From JBFFZF01 sp050732695 (GTDB lineage Bacteria; Gemmatimonadota; Gemmatimonadetes; Longimicrobiales; RSA9): a stretch of DNA of 64,000 bases. Below the pieces are notes generated by a model that saw nothing but the letters and a program-made list of their open reading frames with translations, ran no database searches and was not told where the DNA came from. Position 1 is the stretch's first letter. Each line of letters opens with the position of its first letter. Shown in pieces: positions 1 to 8,854 of the stretch. Both the position numbers and the translations under genes were made by a program. The DNA lies in contig JBOHRL010000035.1 in the NCBI GenBank assembly GCA_050732695.1, positions 1-64,000 on the forward strand. The letters run 5' to 3'.

Positions 1-978
1 CGGCCCCGCAACGAGCGCATGGACGTTGCCGGCGGTCGCGGCATCGAGATGATCGCGATCGAGGAACGTCGCCTCCGGTACGGCCGTCTGGAGTACGATC
101 CGGTTCGTCGGGTCCGATGCGATCCGAACCAACCCGGCACCCGCCCGGTACGCGGCCTCCACGGCGATCAATGCGGCACCTGCCATGCCCTGGCTGCCCG
201 CCACGATCAGCAGTCGGCCAGCCGTGCCTTTGTGAGCATCCGGCTTTCGTGCCGGCAGTCGCAGCGACGCCCAGTCCGGTGTGATCAGAGCCGCGGACTC
301 GGCCCCATCCGCAACATATGGCGGGAACCCGATCTCGACGGCGAGGAGCCGGCCGCAACAGGCCCGGGCCGGTTGAAAAAACAGTCCGATCTTCGGCCAT
401 CCAAACTGGATCGTCAGCGCCGCCCGGACCGCTTCGCCGGGAACGCGGCCGGACCCGGCATCGACACCGGACGGCAGATCGAGCGCGGCAATCGGCCTGC
501 CCATCGCATTCATCGCGGCGATGGCCGCCGCCGCCCGGCCGCGCGGTTCACCCCGGCTACCGGTACCGAGGATGCCATCAACAATTGCTTCAAACATGAA
601 CGGGGACGCGCCGATTGGATCCTGGGACAGCCGGATGTCGAACCCGTGCAGGAGTGCCACGTCGGGCGGGCTCGAGCCGGCGGCGAACAGCGTCACGTCG
701 CGGCCCCATGCGTGCAACGTCCGAGCGACGACGACAGCATCTCCGCCATTGTTGCCCGAGCCGGCGACAACGCCGATACGACCGGAAGGCCAGTTGCGAG
801 CAATGACTGCGGCCGCGGCCCGGCCGGCAGCTTCCATCAGTACCGGTTCCGGCACACCCGCGTCACGAGCGCGCCGGTCGAGGTCCGCAGCCTGGGCGGG
901 AGTGACGAGTGGAACGTGTTCGATGCCCCAGACGTCGCGCCGCCACTGCGAACGCCGGTGTGCGCGCCGCTCGGTCAT
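1..978 (-). CDS. nnrD: Bifunctional NAD(P)H-hydrate epimerase / ADP-dependent NAD(P)H-hydrate dehydratase, 3' end cut by window edge
   Basis: Repairs hydrated NAD(P)H: an N-terminal YjeF_N (NnrE) epimerase is fused to the C-terminal ADP/ATP-dependent dehydratase (NnrD). The frame is open from an ATG at 978 to base 1 (326 codons), so only the start of the dehydratase is inside the window. Visible are the epimerase nucleotide loop GSGNNGGDA (about residue 74), LDLPSGVDA (about residue 165), and the start of the kinase-like fold, GRLLIVAGSQGMAGAA (about residue 255). Fused proteins in this family are about 500 residues, so roughly one third is missing. The next gene upstream on this strand, a zinc-ribbon protein, ends 9 bases before the ATG, so the two are probably co-transcribed. 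Confidence 0.9.
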   Translation of the reverse strand, partial: MTERRAHRRSQWRRDVWGIEHVPLVTPAQAADLDRRARDAGVPEPVLMEAAGRAAAAVIARNWPSGRIGVVAGSGNNGGDAVVVARTLHAWGRDVTLFAAGSSPPDVALLHGFDIRLSQDPIGASPFMFEAIVDGILGTGSRGEPRGRAAAAIAAMNAMGRPIAALDLPSGVDAGSGRVPGEAVRAALTIQFGWPKIGLFFQPARACCGRLLAVEIGFPPYVADGAESAALITPDWASLRLPARKPDAHKGTAGRLLIVAGSQGMAGAALIAVEAAYRAGAGLVRIASDPTNRIVLQTAVPEATFLDRDHLDAATAGNVHALVAGP

Positions 979-987
979 GCGGAAGCC

Positions 988-1191
988 TTACTTGTAGCTC
1001 TGACCGATGGTCCGCCCGAAACTGATTTCACCGTTGTCGATCCGGATGTTGAAGCCGCAATCCGGATTCGAACAGACCCATGCCTTGTACGTGATTGGCG
1101 CCCCATCCCGGCCGTAATCGGATAGCGGAAGCATGGCGCCCTTGCCGCATTTGCGGCATTCCGGAAACTGCACCAGCGGCTCACCCGGCAT
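988..1191 (-). CDS. Small zinc-ribbon protein (67 aa)
   Basis: A 67-residue protein with a four-cysteine zinc ribbon: C12-x2-C15 and C40-x4-C45, separated by a polar, aromatic stretch. This layout resembles the zinc ribbons at the C-terminus of topoisomerase I and other stand-alone ribbons that bind nucleic acid or proteins, but the actual partner cannot be told from sequence. It lies just upstream of the NAD(P)H-hydrate repair gene (9-base gap) and downstream of the Minf_1886 gene. The ATG at 1191 is preceded by GGGAGGGG, a good ribosome-binding site. Function is unknown; coding status is supported by the Cys pattern and tight packing. Confidence 0.7.
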   Translation of the reverse strand: MPGEPLVQFPECRKCGKGAMLPLSDYGRDGAPITYKAWVCSNPDCGFNIRIDNGEISFGRTIGQSYK

Positions 1192-1329
1192 GACCCCTCC
1201 CCTCGCAGAACGAACCCAACCTGCTCGACCGCTCCCGCACGGTGAACGCTACGGGCCACCGTCGGCGCTGTCCACTGGAACGCGCGGGCGGCCTGCATCG
1301 CATACGCGACGACCGCCGGCAGTTCCACC

Positions 1330-1716
1330 TCAATCCCCGCTCACATCACCCCATGGATAGTTCTGTTCGAACGCATCATCGAACTCGAAAACGTTGGCGA
1401 AGTCTTCGATCGTGTCATCATCCTGTTTGATGAGAATCCCGCACGTCACGAGAGCGAACACGATATCACCGACATCGACGGTCGCTCGAATGCCCCAGTG
1501 TTCGAGCACGGTGCGTGCCATGGGTCCGAACCTCTCTATGGCCAGATCGCGCACGCCCTCGGCGAGTTCACGGCCGCTGATGTGGCGCGTATCCGGCAGG
1601 TGCTCGATCACGAAATGGAGCGCCGACAACACGAACAGGTATGCGTTGTCGTGGAAGCGCGGGCTCAGGGAGCGCAACCGCTCCAGCGTGGCGTCATCGA
1701 GAATGATACCGTTCAT
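1330..1716 (-). CDS. Minf_1886 family conserved protein (128 aa)
   Basis: A 128-residue conserved protein of unknown function. The conserved segments I recognise for the Minf_1886 family are all present: an aromatic N-terminal helix (FHDNAYLFVLSALHFV), HISGRELAEGVRDLAIERFG, TVLEHWGI, GDIVFALVTCGIL and the acidic DDTIEDFANVFEFDDAF. The family is usually about 120-150 residues, so this is full length. The ATG at 1716 overlaps the glyA stop codon (ATGA), indicating translational coupling with serine hydroxymethyltransferase. The in-frame extension upstream lies inside glyA and was rejected. No enzymatic motif is visible. Confidence 0.8.
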   Translation of the reverse strand: MNGIILDDATLERLRSLSPRFHDNAYLFVLSALHFVIEHLPDTRHISGRELAEGVRDLAIERFGPMARTVLEHWGIRATVDVGDIVFALVTCGILIKQDDDTIEDFANVFEFDDAFEQNYPWGDVSGD

Positions 1717-2993
1717 CGCATGGATGCTACACGGGAAGTGGCAACGGTTTCCCGGGCGCGGCCGTAGAGCGGGAAGGCGTCGCACAGTGCACTCACGTCC
1801 TGCGCAATCCGCCGCGCGATGGTTTCCGATGCCGGCTGTTCGAGCACGTCGGCAATCCAACCGCCGATCATCTCCATCTCGGCCGAACCCATGCCTCGGG
1901 TCGTGAGCGCGGCCGTGCCGATGCGGATTCCTGACGTCACGAATGGGGAGCGCGCCTCGCCGGGCACCGTGTTCTTGTTGACGGTGATGGCGGCACGATG
2001 CAGCGATTCTTCGGCGACCTTGCCGGTCAGCTCGCCGCGCGAGCGCAGATCGACAAGCAGCAGATGCGTGTCGGTCCCGCCACTCACGAGGTCGAATCCG
2101 CGCGACTGGAGTGTCGCCGCGAGCGTGCGTGCGTTGTCCACGACACTCGACGCATAACTTGCGAAACTCGCCTCGAGCGCTTCACCGAATGCGACAGCCT
2201 TGGCGGCGATGACGTGCATCAGCGGTCCGCCCTGTACACCCGGGAACACATGCTTGTCGATGCCCCTGGCCCGATCCTCCCTGCACAGAATGAAACCGCC
2301 ACGCGGACCGCGCAACGTCTTGTGTGTCGTGGATGTCACGATGTCGGCGTGCGGGACCGGACTCGGGTGCACGTTGCCGGCAACGAGTCCGGCAATGTGT
2401 GCCATGTCGACGATCATGATGGCGCCGGCGTCGCGGCTGATTTCGGCGATGGTCCTGAAATCGATGATGCGCGGATACGCACTCGCCCCAGCGACAATGA
2501 CCTTCGGCCGGACGTGCAGCGCGAGGTCACGCATGGCGTTGTAATCGATGCGCTCATCGGCGCCGACGCCGTAAGCGGAAACCCTGTAAAGCTGGCCACT
2601 GAAGTTGACGGGCGAACCGTGCGTGAGGTGGCCGCCATGGGACAGGTCCATCCCGAGCATTGCATCGCCCGGCTGCATGACGGACATGAAGGCAGCCATG
2701 TTCGCCTGCGCGCCGGAGTGCGGCTGGACATTGACATGCTCGGCGCCGAACAGGCGACGGCAGCGCTCGATGGCGAGGTTTTCCGCAACATCGACCCATT
2801 CGCAGCCGCCGTAGTAGCGGCGGCCCGGATACCCTTCGGCGTACTTGTTGGTGAGTACGGAACCGAGTGCTTCGAGGACGGCAGGCGATGCGAAATTCTC
2901 GCTGGCGATCAGCTCGAGTGTATCGTTCTGGCGATTCATCTCATTGGTGATCGCCGCCCAGATCTCGGGGTCACGACGCTTCAAAGCGTCCAT
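1713..2993 (-). CDS. glyA: Serine hydroxymethyltransferase
   Basis: PLP enzyme converting serine and tetrahydrofolate to glycine and methylene-THF, the main one-carbon supply. The sequence shows the family hallmarks: LELIASENF near the N-terminus, TNKYAEGYPGRRYYGGCE, the PLP-lysine segment TSTTHKTLRGPRGG (about residue 230) and the C-terminal TSGIRIGTAALTTRG. Length is 426 residues, typical. I chose the ATG at 2993 because GAGGAGA sits 5-10 bases upstream; an upstream in-frame ATG at 3014 would add seven residues absent from the family. The stop overlaps the start of the Minf_1886 gene; leucine dehydrogenase ends 53 bases upstream. Confidence 0.97.
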   Translation of the reverse strand: MDALKRRDPEIWAAITNEMNRQNDTLELIASENFASPAVLEALGSVLTNKYAEGYPGRRYYGGCEWVDVAENLAIERCRRLFGAEHVNVQPHSGAQANMAAFMSVMQPGDAMLGMDLSHGGHLTHGSPVNFSGQLYRVSAYGVGADERIDYNAMRDLALHVRPKVIVAGASAYPRIIDFRTIAEISRDAGAIMIVDMAHIAGLVAGNVHPSPVPHADIVTSTTHKTLRGPRGGFILCREDRARGIDKHVFPGVQGGPLMHVIAAKAVAFGEALEASFASYASSVVDNARTLAATLQSRGFDLVSGGTDTHLLLVDLRSRGELTGKVAEESLHRAAITVNKNTVPGEARSPFVTSGIRIGTAALTTRGMGSAEMEMIGGWIADVLEQPASETIARRIAQDVSALCDAFPLYGRARETVATSRVASMR

Positions 2994-3046
2994 CCTGTCT
3001 CCTCGGTCGTTCATTTCCTTGGAAGCGGTCAAGGGATACCGGCCAT

Positions 3047-4102
3047 TCAGATCCACGTGCGCTTGAGCTGTGCGACCTGCTCGATGCGTCGCTCGGCGAG
3101 TCGGTCCGCGGCGAGGTACGTCGGGATGCCCTGATCCTTTGCAAGGTCGAACAGCTGCCGCAACGTCTCGTAGATTTCGCCGGCCTTTCGCTTGGCCCGG
3201 TCGGGCGTCCAATCGCTCAGCTCACCGTATACGTTGATCAGGCCACCCGCGTTGATGACATAGTCGGGTGCGTACAGGATGCCACGCTCTTCGAGGATGT
3301 CGCCGTGACGCTCCTCCTCGAGCTGATTGTTGGCTGCACCGGCGATGATGTCGAAGCGGAAGCGGGGCAACGTACGATCGTTGACCACGGCACCGAGCGC
3401 GCACGGCGCAAAGACTTCCGCATCGATGTGATAGATCTCGTCGGGCGCGACGGGTTTTGCCTTGAACTCGTCGACAACGCGTCGCACCTTCGCATCATCG
3501 ATATCTGTGACAATCAGGCGCGCGCCCTCGGCAGCGAGATAACCGCACAGATGGTAGCCGACGTGACCGCAGCCCTGAACGGCGATCTTCTTGCCCTCCA
3601 GACTGTCATCTCCATAGCGCACGTGCGCGCAGGCCTTGATGCCGGAGTATGTGCCGAAAGCGGTGACGGGAGAAGGGTCACCGGAACCTCCCGCGACGCC
3701 GGTGACGTGCCTGGTCTCCATCTGCACGAAGCTCATGTCCTCGACACTCGTCCCGACATCCTCGGCCGTGATGTATCGGCCTTTGAGAGAATCGACGAAG
3801 CGGCCGTGCGCACGGAAGAGCATCTCGCGCAGACGGGTCTTCGGATCGCCGATGATCACGGCTTTGCCGCCGCCCAGATTGAGACCCGCGACTGCGGCCT
3901 TATAGGTCATTCCACGCGCGAGCCGCAGTGCGTCGGTGATCGCCTCGTGATCGTTGCGATAATTCCAGAAGCGCGTGCCGCCGAGGGCTGGTCCGAGTGT
4001 CGTGTTATGAATTGCGATAATACCCTTGTATCCAACCGACGGCTCGTACGAGAAAACGACCTGTTCGTGGCCGTGTACGCACATCGCCTCGAAGATTTCC
4101 AT
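3047..4102 (-). CDS. Leucine dehydrogenase (Glu/Leu/Phe/Val dehydrogenase family)
   Basis: NAD-dependent oxidative deamination of branched-chain amino acids to 2-keto acids, the entry to branched-chain amino acid catabolism. Visible are the glycine-rich segment carrying the catalytic lysine (GLNLGGGKAVI, about residue 73) and the Rossmann motif GCGHVG (about residue 177). The length of 351 residues matches leucine dehydrogenases rather than the longer glutamate dehydrogenases. The ATG at 4102 gives the family-typical MEIFE start. Downstream is glyA. Upstream are acyl-CoA dehydrogenase and hydroxyacyl-CoA dehydrogenase, consistent with a catabolic cluster. Specificity for leucine over valine or phenylalanine is inferred from overall similarity. 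Confidence 0.92.
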   Translation of the reverse strand: MEIFEAMCVHGHEQVVFSYEPSVGYKGIIAIHNTTLGPALGGTRFWNYRNDHEAITDALRLARGMTYKAAVAGLNLGGGKAVIIGDPKTRLREMLFRAHGRFVDSLKGRYITAEDVGTSVEDMSFVQMETRHVTGVAGGSGDPSPVTAFGTYSGIKACAHVRYGDDSLEGKKIAVQGCGHVGYHLCGYLAAEGARLIVTDIDDAKVRRVVDEFKAKPVAPDEIYHIDAEVFAPCALGAVVNDRTLPRFRFDIIAGAANNQLEEERHGDILEERGILYAPDYVINAGGLINVYGELSDWTPDRAKRKAGEIYETLRQLFDLAKDQGIPTYLAADRLAERRIEQVAQLKRTWI

Positions 4103-4139
4103 TGCGCGTTCCCTTCTCCGATCCGGCTGTGCGAGCCGG

Positions 4140-5195
4140 TCAGGTATCGTATAGCGTGGCCGCGATCTCGACGCGAAGATCCTCGTTCGTCGAACCAAGA
4201 ATCTCCATTGCCTTGGCATCGCGCATGAGCTTCTCCACCGGATAGTCGCGCATGTAGCCGTAACCGCCGAAGATCTGAACTGCTTCTCTTGTAACCCAGG
4301 TCGCGGCCTCACTGGCGACCAGCTTTGCAATGGCGATCGATGCACGGTCGTTTGCCAGCGCCGCTGCTTGCAACAATGCGTTCGCCGCTGCCAGCCGGGT
4401 GGCCATGTCCGCAAGCTTGAATTGCAGACCCTCGAACGTGCGCAGCGCCTGACCGAACTGCTCGCGTTGCGCAGCATACCTGGTTGCGTGCTCGAGAGCC
4501 GCCCGCGCGATACCGGTCGCAATTGCCGCGATTCCGAGGCGAGCAACCTGCCGTCCATGGATCATTGCGGCCGCAGCTTGTGCACCGTGGGCGACGCATG
4601 CATCGGCCGGCACGATGGCGCCGTCGAAGCGTGCGCTCTCGAGGCGGGCCGGCCGCAGACCCAGTGTTGTTTCGCGTGTCCACGTCGAACCGGCGAGGTC
4701 CGCCGGCACCAGAAACAGCAGTTCCTCATCGGCGGTTGCGGGCACGAGCGCGAGTGCATTCTCACCCGTGCGCACGACCCAGTCGAGCGAGCCGTCGACG
4801 CGCCACGCGCGACCTTCGCTACTGGCGCGAACCGCACTGTGTGCAAGCGGCCACGCGATCGGTGCTCCTTCCGCAATCGCCTCGATGGTCTGGCCGTGCG
4901 AATCACGCGCGCCTTCGAGCAAGGTGGTACTGGCTGCGCCGGCGGCGACGACCGAGAAGGCGACCGCGCCATCGCCCCACGCCAACGCCTCGATGGCGGT
5001 CGCGAATGCGGCCAGGCCGAGGTCGAGCCCGCCGAACGGTTCGGGCACGAGCATACCCGCGAATCCGGTTTCGGCGAGACTCTCGAGCGCGGCGGGATCG
5101 ACAGCCCGCTCGTGATCCCAGCGCTCGACGTGCGGGCGCAAGCGCTCGGCGGCGAAGTCTTCCGCGAGAGTGCGGATCTCCTGCAACGCATCCAT
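4140..5195 (-). CDS. Acyl-CoA dehydrogenase
   Basis: FAD-dependent alpha,beta-desaturation of an acyl-CoA, passing electrons to ETF. The C-terminal signature is clear: YAAQREQFGQAL, FKLADMATRLAAA, and AVQIFGGYGYMRDYPVEKLMRDAKAMEILGS split over residues 290-330, including the conserved glycine-rich GGYGY. The N-terminal helical domain (residues 1-105) and the beta domain are somewhat shortened; total length is 351 against the usual 375-390. The start is uncertain: ATG at 5195, or an in-frame TTG at 5207 with GGAG at better spacing. It follows 3-hydroxybutyryl-CoA dehydrogenase by 34 bases, suggesting one operon for short-chain acyl-CoA oxidation. Confidence 0.9.
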   Translation of the reverse strand: MDALQEIRTLAEDFAAERLRPHVERWDHERAVDPAALESLAETGFAGMLVPEPFGGLDLGLAAFATAIEALAWGDGAVAFSVVAAGAASTTLLEGARDSHGQTIEAIAEGAPIAWPLAHSAVRASSEGRAWRVDGSLDWVVRTGENALALVPATADEELLFLVPADLAGSTWTRETTLGLRPARLESARFDGAIVPADACVAHGAQAAAAMIHGRQVARLGIAAIATGIARAALEHATRYAAQREQFGQALRTFEGLQFKLADMATRLAAANALLQAAALANDRASIAIAKLVASEAATWVTREAVQIFGGYGYMRDYPVEKLMRDAKAMEILGSTNEDLRVEIAATLYDT

Positions 5196-5229
5196 GGTCT
5201 GCTGCAAAGGCGGTTCTCCGGAGCCGCCG

Positions 5230-6093
5230 TCAAGCGGCGGAGTAGTCGTAGAATCCTCGGCCCGTCTTGCGACCGAGCCAGCCCGCTGCCACATACTTCC
5301 TGAGTAACGGACTGGGCCTGTACTTGTCACCCAGGTCGCGATGGAGAACGTCCATGATCGCGAGACAGGTGTCGAGACCGATGAGATCGGCGAGTGCGAG
5401 CGGACCCATCGGGTGATTCATACCCAGTCTCATCACAGTATCGATCGCGTCCGGCGAAGCTACACCGTCCATGACGCAGCAGACGGCCTCGTTGATCATG
5501 GGCATGAGGACGCGGTTCGACACGAAGCCGGCGAAATCGTTGACCTCGACAGGTGTCTTGTCGAGGCCGCGTGCCAGCGCCATCACCTCGCCCGCTGTCG
5601 CGTCCGACGTCTGCAACCCGCGGATCACCTCGACCAGTTTCATGACCGGGACCGGATTCATGAAATGCATGCCGATGACACGATCCGGCCGCGCACAATG
5701 ACTGGCCAGCGCAGTCACCGAGATCGAAGATGTGTTCGTCGCGAGGATCGCATCAGGTGCAATGCGATCGAGATCGCGCAGGATCGTCGCCTTGAGCACG
5801 GCATCTTCCGGTACTGCTTCGATGACGAGGCCGGCGTTGGCGGCTGCGCTCCGGTCCGTCGCTGTCGTGATGCGCGAGAGGATGCCGATGGTCGCATCGT
5901 TCGCCAGCGCACCCTTCTTCACCTGACGCTCGAGATTGGCGCCGATGGTCCGCAGCGCGCGCTCGAGCGCCGGCGCGTCGACATCGATCAGCGTGACCGC
6001 GTGGCCGTGCTGTGCGCACACGTGTGCAATGCCGTTCCCCATGGTCCCCGCGCCGACCACGGCGATTGGCCTCTGGTTCATCCGAGTCGTCAT
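5230..6093 (-). CDS. 3-hydroxybutyryl-CoA / 3-hydroxyacyl-CoA dehydrogenase
   Basis: NAD-dependent interconversion of 3-hydroxyacyl-CoA and 3-ketoacyl-CoA. Residues 9-30 carry the Rossmann motif VVGAGTMGNGIAH. The catalytic region TNTSSISVTALA, then HFMNPVPVMKLVEVI (catalytic His about residue 143), FAGFVSNRVLMPMINEA and the C-terminal DxxxxLGMNHPMGPLALAD all match the 280-290 residue single-domain PaaH/Hbd family. Start choice among GTG 6102, ATG 6093 and ATG 6081 is unresolved; 6093 gives 287 residues. It overlaps or abuts the CPBP protease gene and precedes acyl-CoA dehydrogenase. Together with the thiolase at 7.6-8.9 kb it forms a beta-oxidation or butyrate set. Confidence 0.93.
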   Translation of the reverse strand: MTTRMNQRPIAVVGAGTMGNGIAHVCAQHGHAVTLIDVDAPALERALRTIGANLERQVKKGALANDATIGILSRITTATDRSAAANAGLVIEAVPEDAVLKATILRDLDRIAPDAILATNTSSISVTALASHCARPDRVIGMHFMNPVPVMKLVEVIRGLQTSDATAGEVMALARGLDKTPVEVNDFAGFVSNRVLMPMINEAVCCVMDGVASPDAIDTVMRLGMNHPMGPLALADLIGLDTCLAIMDVLHRDLGDKYRPSPLLRKYVAAGWLGRKTGRGFYDYSAA

Positions 6094-6098
6094 GTCGA

Positions 6099-6974
6099 TC
6101 ACGTGTCGACGATCGGGCGCAACGCCCGCGTCTCTTCCTGTTCGCGCACCGCTCTGAGCGTCACGACCGCGAGCAGTGCGATGGCGAACCCGATCGTGCC
6201 GGCGAGACCGCCTTCCGGTCCGAACCCGCCGCCGGTCAGCCATGCCTCGCCCGTGACCACCGGTTCGTACAGCGGCGTATCCATGAAGACGAGCCCGCTG
6301 ACCGGCAGATCGAGCAAACTCGCCATCCCCCAGTTCCACCCGACGTGGACGGCGGTCGCGAACCACAGACTGCGCGTCCGAAGATACGCTACCGCCAGCA
6401 TCACGCCCGCGAAGAAGATGTTCACAAGCGCGATCGGATCCACGTTCGGATTGGCGCCATGCGCGAGCGCGAAGGCGACACTCGTGCCGAGCACCGCCGG
6501 TGGCCCGCCGAATGTGCGCGCCAGAATCTGTAATGGATAACCGCGAAACAACGCCTCCTCGCCCGCCGCAGCAACGGCGAGTACCGTGAAATCACCCGTC
6601 ACGGCGACAACCCATTCCGAGCCAGTTCCCGCATCGGCTGCGAAGTGAACCGTGCCGATCACGGCCAGCAAAGCCACTGGAACGGCGATCGCGATCAAGC
6701 CGATCACCAGCCCGCGCAAGGATTCGCCGGGCGCCGCCCGCGTCAGCCCGAATCCGAGCGCACCCGCCTGTCTGCCTTCGAAGCCGCGCAGCAGGACGAT
6801 TCCCGCCAGAACAGCGCTGCCCAGGAAGAGGGCGGACTGTGCGATCAGATCACGCCGCGTTCCCATGCCGGGCGGAACAACGATCGAGCCGGCCAGCATG
6901 AACGCGCCGCAGATGGCGAGGAACAGGAGGAGCCGGCCAATCGCGCGCGCCCAGCCTCCCTTCCCCGACTCCAT
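6099..6974 (-). CDS. CPBP family intramembrane metalloprotease
   Basis: A polytopic membrane protein of 291 residues with about eight hydrophobic segments. The three CPBP (Abi/CAAX prenyl protease-like) motifs are present: EEALFRG (about residue 139), FALAH (about 167) and HVGWNWG (about 210), which supply the catalytic glutamates and the histidine/asparagine metal ligands. Bacterial members are variously linked to bacteriocin immunity or prenyl-protein processing, but most have no known substrate and none is suggested here. The gene sits between the bioY terminator and the hydroxyacyl-CoA dehydrogenase gene. The ATG at 6974 is preceded by GGGGAGGAAG, a strong ribosome-binding site. Confidence 0.88.
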   Translation of the reverse strand: MESGKGGWARAIGRLLLFLAICGAFMLAGSIVVPPGMGTRRDLIAQSALFLGSAVLAGIVLLRGFEGRQAGALGFGLTRAAPGESLRGLVIGLIAIAVPVALLAVIGTVHFAADAGTGSEWVVAVTGDFTVLAVAAAGEEALFRGYPLQILARTFGGPPAVLGTSVAFALAHGANPNVDPIALVNIFFAGVMLAVAYLRTRSLWFATAVHVGWNWGMASLLDLPVSGLVFMDTPLYEPVVTGEAWLTGGGFGPEGGLAGTIGFAIALLAVVTLRAVREQEETRALRPIVDT

Positions 6975-6990
6975 CTTCCTCCCCGCGAAT

Positions 6991-7026
6991 AAAAAACCCT
7001 CGCGCGATTACAATTGCGCGAGGGTT
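6991..7026 (-). terminator. Intrinsic terminator of bioY, overlapping its last codons
   Basis: A perfect 11-bp inverted repeat (arms 6995-7005 and 7016-7026, 10-base loop) is followed on the minus strand by six U (A tract 6991-6996). The bioY TAA stop (7008-7010) lies in the loop, so the 5' arm of the RNA hairpin is made from the last coding codons. It separates bioY from the CPBP protease gene, whose start lies 17 bases beyond. Confidence 0.85.
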
Positions 7027-7601
7027 CGCGTCCGGTATCGGAGCGCGATTGCAAGTGCGCCCGCGACCTTGACAAGGTCCCCGATCACGAACGGCAGGAC
7101 GCCGCTCGTCAGCGCGAGGCGAAGATCACCCGTCAACAGCGTGAGCTGCGCAGCACCACCGACGAAAACCGCGACCGTGCCGAGAAAGATGGCAACGCCA
7201 AGGCGAGCCGCTCCACCAAACGTGATCCGTTGTGCGACCGGACCGGCCAACCGGCCCGTGATCGCGGCTGCAATCGGGAACGCGAGCAGATAGCCGCCAG
7301 TCGGCCCGATCAGAACCGCAACGCCTGCGTCACCGCCGGAAAAGACCGGCGCACCCATCGCACCAACGAGCAGGTACAACGCCTGCGATGCCGCGCCATG
7401 GAACGGACCCAGCAATGCACCGGACAGGGAGACGAACAATGTCTGGAGCGTGATCGGAACCGGAGTGCCCGGAAGTTTCACCTCGAGTGCGGCACCGACC
7501 GCGGTCAGAATCGCGAACAACACGATCGCGAGGACGCGTCGCATCGTTCGATACTGGACGGCTTCGGTGCGCAGTTCCGTATTCGTCAACTCGTGGCGCA
7601 T
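7008..7601 (-). CDS. bioY: Biotin transporter BioY
   Basis: Substrate-binding (S) component of the ECF-type biotin uptake system, in the cytoplasmic membrane. The 197-residue protein has six hydrophobic segments and the BioY signatures PVPITLQTLFVSLSGALLGP (about residue 48) and GPTGGYLLAFPIAA (about residue 98). No EcfA/EcfT genes lie beside it, so it either shares a general energising module encoded elsewhere or works alone, as some BioY proteins do. The ATG at 7601 is 32 bases downstream of the thiolase stop, and the gene ends in its own intrinsic terminator. Biotin need fits the accB/accC genes at 54-56 kb. Confidence 0.93.
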   Translation of the reverse strand: MRHELTNTELRTEAVQYRTMRRVLAIVLFAILTAVGAALEVKLPGTPVPITLQTLFVSLSGALLGPFHGAASQALYLLVGAMGAPVFSGGDAGVAVLIGPTGGYLLAFPIAAAITGRLAGPVAQRITFGGAARLGVAIFLGTVAVFVGGAAQLTLLTGDLRLALTSGVLPFVIGDLVKVAGALAIALRYRTRTLAQL

Positions 7602-7633
7602 CGTGCTCCTCTGTCTCGGTTCGGACCGAAAGC

Positions 7634-8854
7634 TCAAATCCGCTCGACGGAAAGTGCCACCGCATCGCCACCACCAAGGCACAGCGTGGCGAGTCCGGTC
7701 GCAGCATCGCGCTGCTTCATCGCGTGCAACAGGGTGACGAGGATACGGCTGCCCGATGCGCCGATCGGATGGCCCAGTGCGACTGCGCCGCCGTTGACGT
7801 TCACGCGATCCCAATCCATTCCCAACTCGCGCCCGTCGGCAAGCGCCTGCACCGCGAACGCTTCATTGACCTCGATCAGATCGTAATCGTCAATGGACCG
7901 GCCATCCTTTTCCATCAGTTTGCGCACCGCACGGACCGGCGCAAAGAAGAGATCCCGCGGGGCGACGGCACCGTTCGCATACGATGAGATACGCGCGAGA
8001 ACGGTGAGGCCGTGGGCTCTTGCATACTCTTCGCTGGTCACGACCAGCGCAGCCGCACCGTCATTGAGACCGGGCGCGTTTCCGGCAGTGACGACGGGCG
8101 CCGTCACCTCGGGCGGTGCGTCCGCAGTGAATGCGGGCTTCAGTTTGCCGAGTGCATCGAGCGTCGTGTCGCGACGCGGCGGTTCATCCGTGTCGACGGT
8201 CACATCGTCCTTCCTCGAGCGGATCGTGACAGGCGCGATCTCGTCGCGGAAACAGCCGCCATCGATCGCCCGTATCGCCTTCTGGTGCGACTCGAGCGAG
8301 AAGCGGTCCGCGTCCTCGCGCGAGATGCCGGCTTTCATGGCCGTGTACTCGGCGTGACCACCCATGTGGCATTCGTCGAACGCGCACCACAGACCGTCAT
8401 GGATCAACCCATCGATCAACTGCTGATGCCCGAACTTCACACCCTGACGATACCCCATCAGATAGTACGGAACGTTCGACATCGATTCCATGCCGCCTGC
8501 CAGCATCACGCGCGCATCACCGGCGCGGATCGCCTGCGCCGCCAGCATCACGGCCTGCAAACCGGAGCCGCACACGCGACTCACGGTCATCGCCCCGATC
8601 GTGTCCGGCACGCCACCGGCCAGCGCTGCCTGACGTCCCGGCGCCTGGCCGGCTCCCGCTGACACAACATTGCCGAGAATCACATCATCCAGATCACTGC
8701 GCTCGACGCCTGATCGGTCCAGTGCTGCACGGATCGCCACTGCACCCAGTTCCGGTGCAGTCAGCGTGGATAGACCACCCATGAACCGGCCAATCGGTGT
8801 GCGGGCCGCGCCCACGATCACCGCCGTATGCCGGCTGTCTCTGTCGTTCGTCAT
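7634..8854 (-). CDS. Acetyl-CoA C-acyltransferase (thiolase)
   Basis: Degradative/biosynthetic thiolase acting on 3-ketoacyl-CoA or joining two acetyl-CoA. All catalytic positions are visible: the nucleophile in SRVCGSGLQAV (Cys about residue 96), NVNGGAVALGHPIGASG (catalytic His about residue 358) and the second Cys in CLGGGDAVAL (about 390). Length 406 is typical. Start is ATG 8854 (AGGAACAGAGAG upstream); an in-frame ATG at 8872 would add six residues. With the hydroxyacyl-CoA and acyl-CoA dehydrogenases nearby it supplies three steps of a beta-oxidation or butyrate cycle; no crotonase gene is adjacent. A palindrome at 8979-8990 upstream may be an operator. Confidence 0.94.
   Translation of the reverse strand: MTNDRDSRHTAVIVGAARTPIGRFMGGLSTLTAPELGAVAIRAALDRSGVERSDLDDVILGNVVSAGAGQAPGRQAALAGGVPDTIGAMTVSRVCGSGLQAVMLAAQAIRAGDARVMLAGGMESMSNVPYYLMGYRQGVKFGHQQLIDGLIHDGLWCAFDECHMGGHAEYTAMKAGISREDADRFSLESHQKAIRAIDGGCFRDEIAPVTIRSRKDDVTVDTDEPPRRDTTLDALGKLKPAFTADAPPEVTAPVVTAGNAPGLNDGAAALVVTSEEYARAHGLTVLARISSYANGAVAPRDLFFAPVRAVRKLMEKDGRSIDDYDLIEVNEAFAVQALADGRELGMDWDRVNVNGGAVALGHPIGASGSRILVTLLHAMKQRDAATGLATLCLGGGDAVALSVERI

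Noticed and set aside
19..1125. Long plus-strand frame at the left edge
   Set aside because: It lies opposite nnrD/E, whose minus-strand translation shows clear family motifs; the plus frame has Arg/Pro-rich shadow composition.
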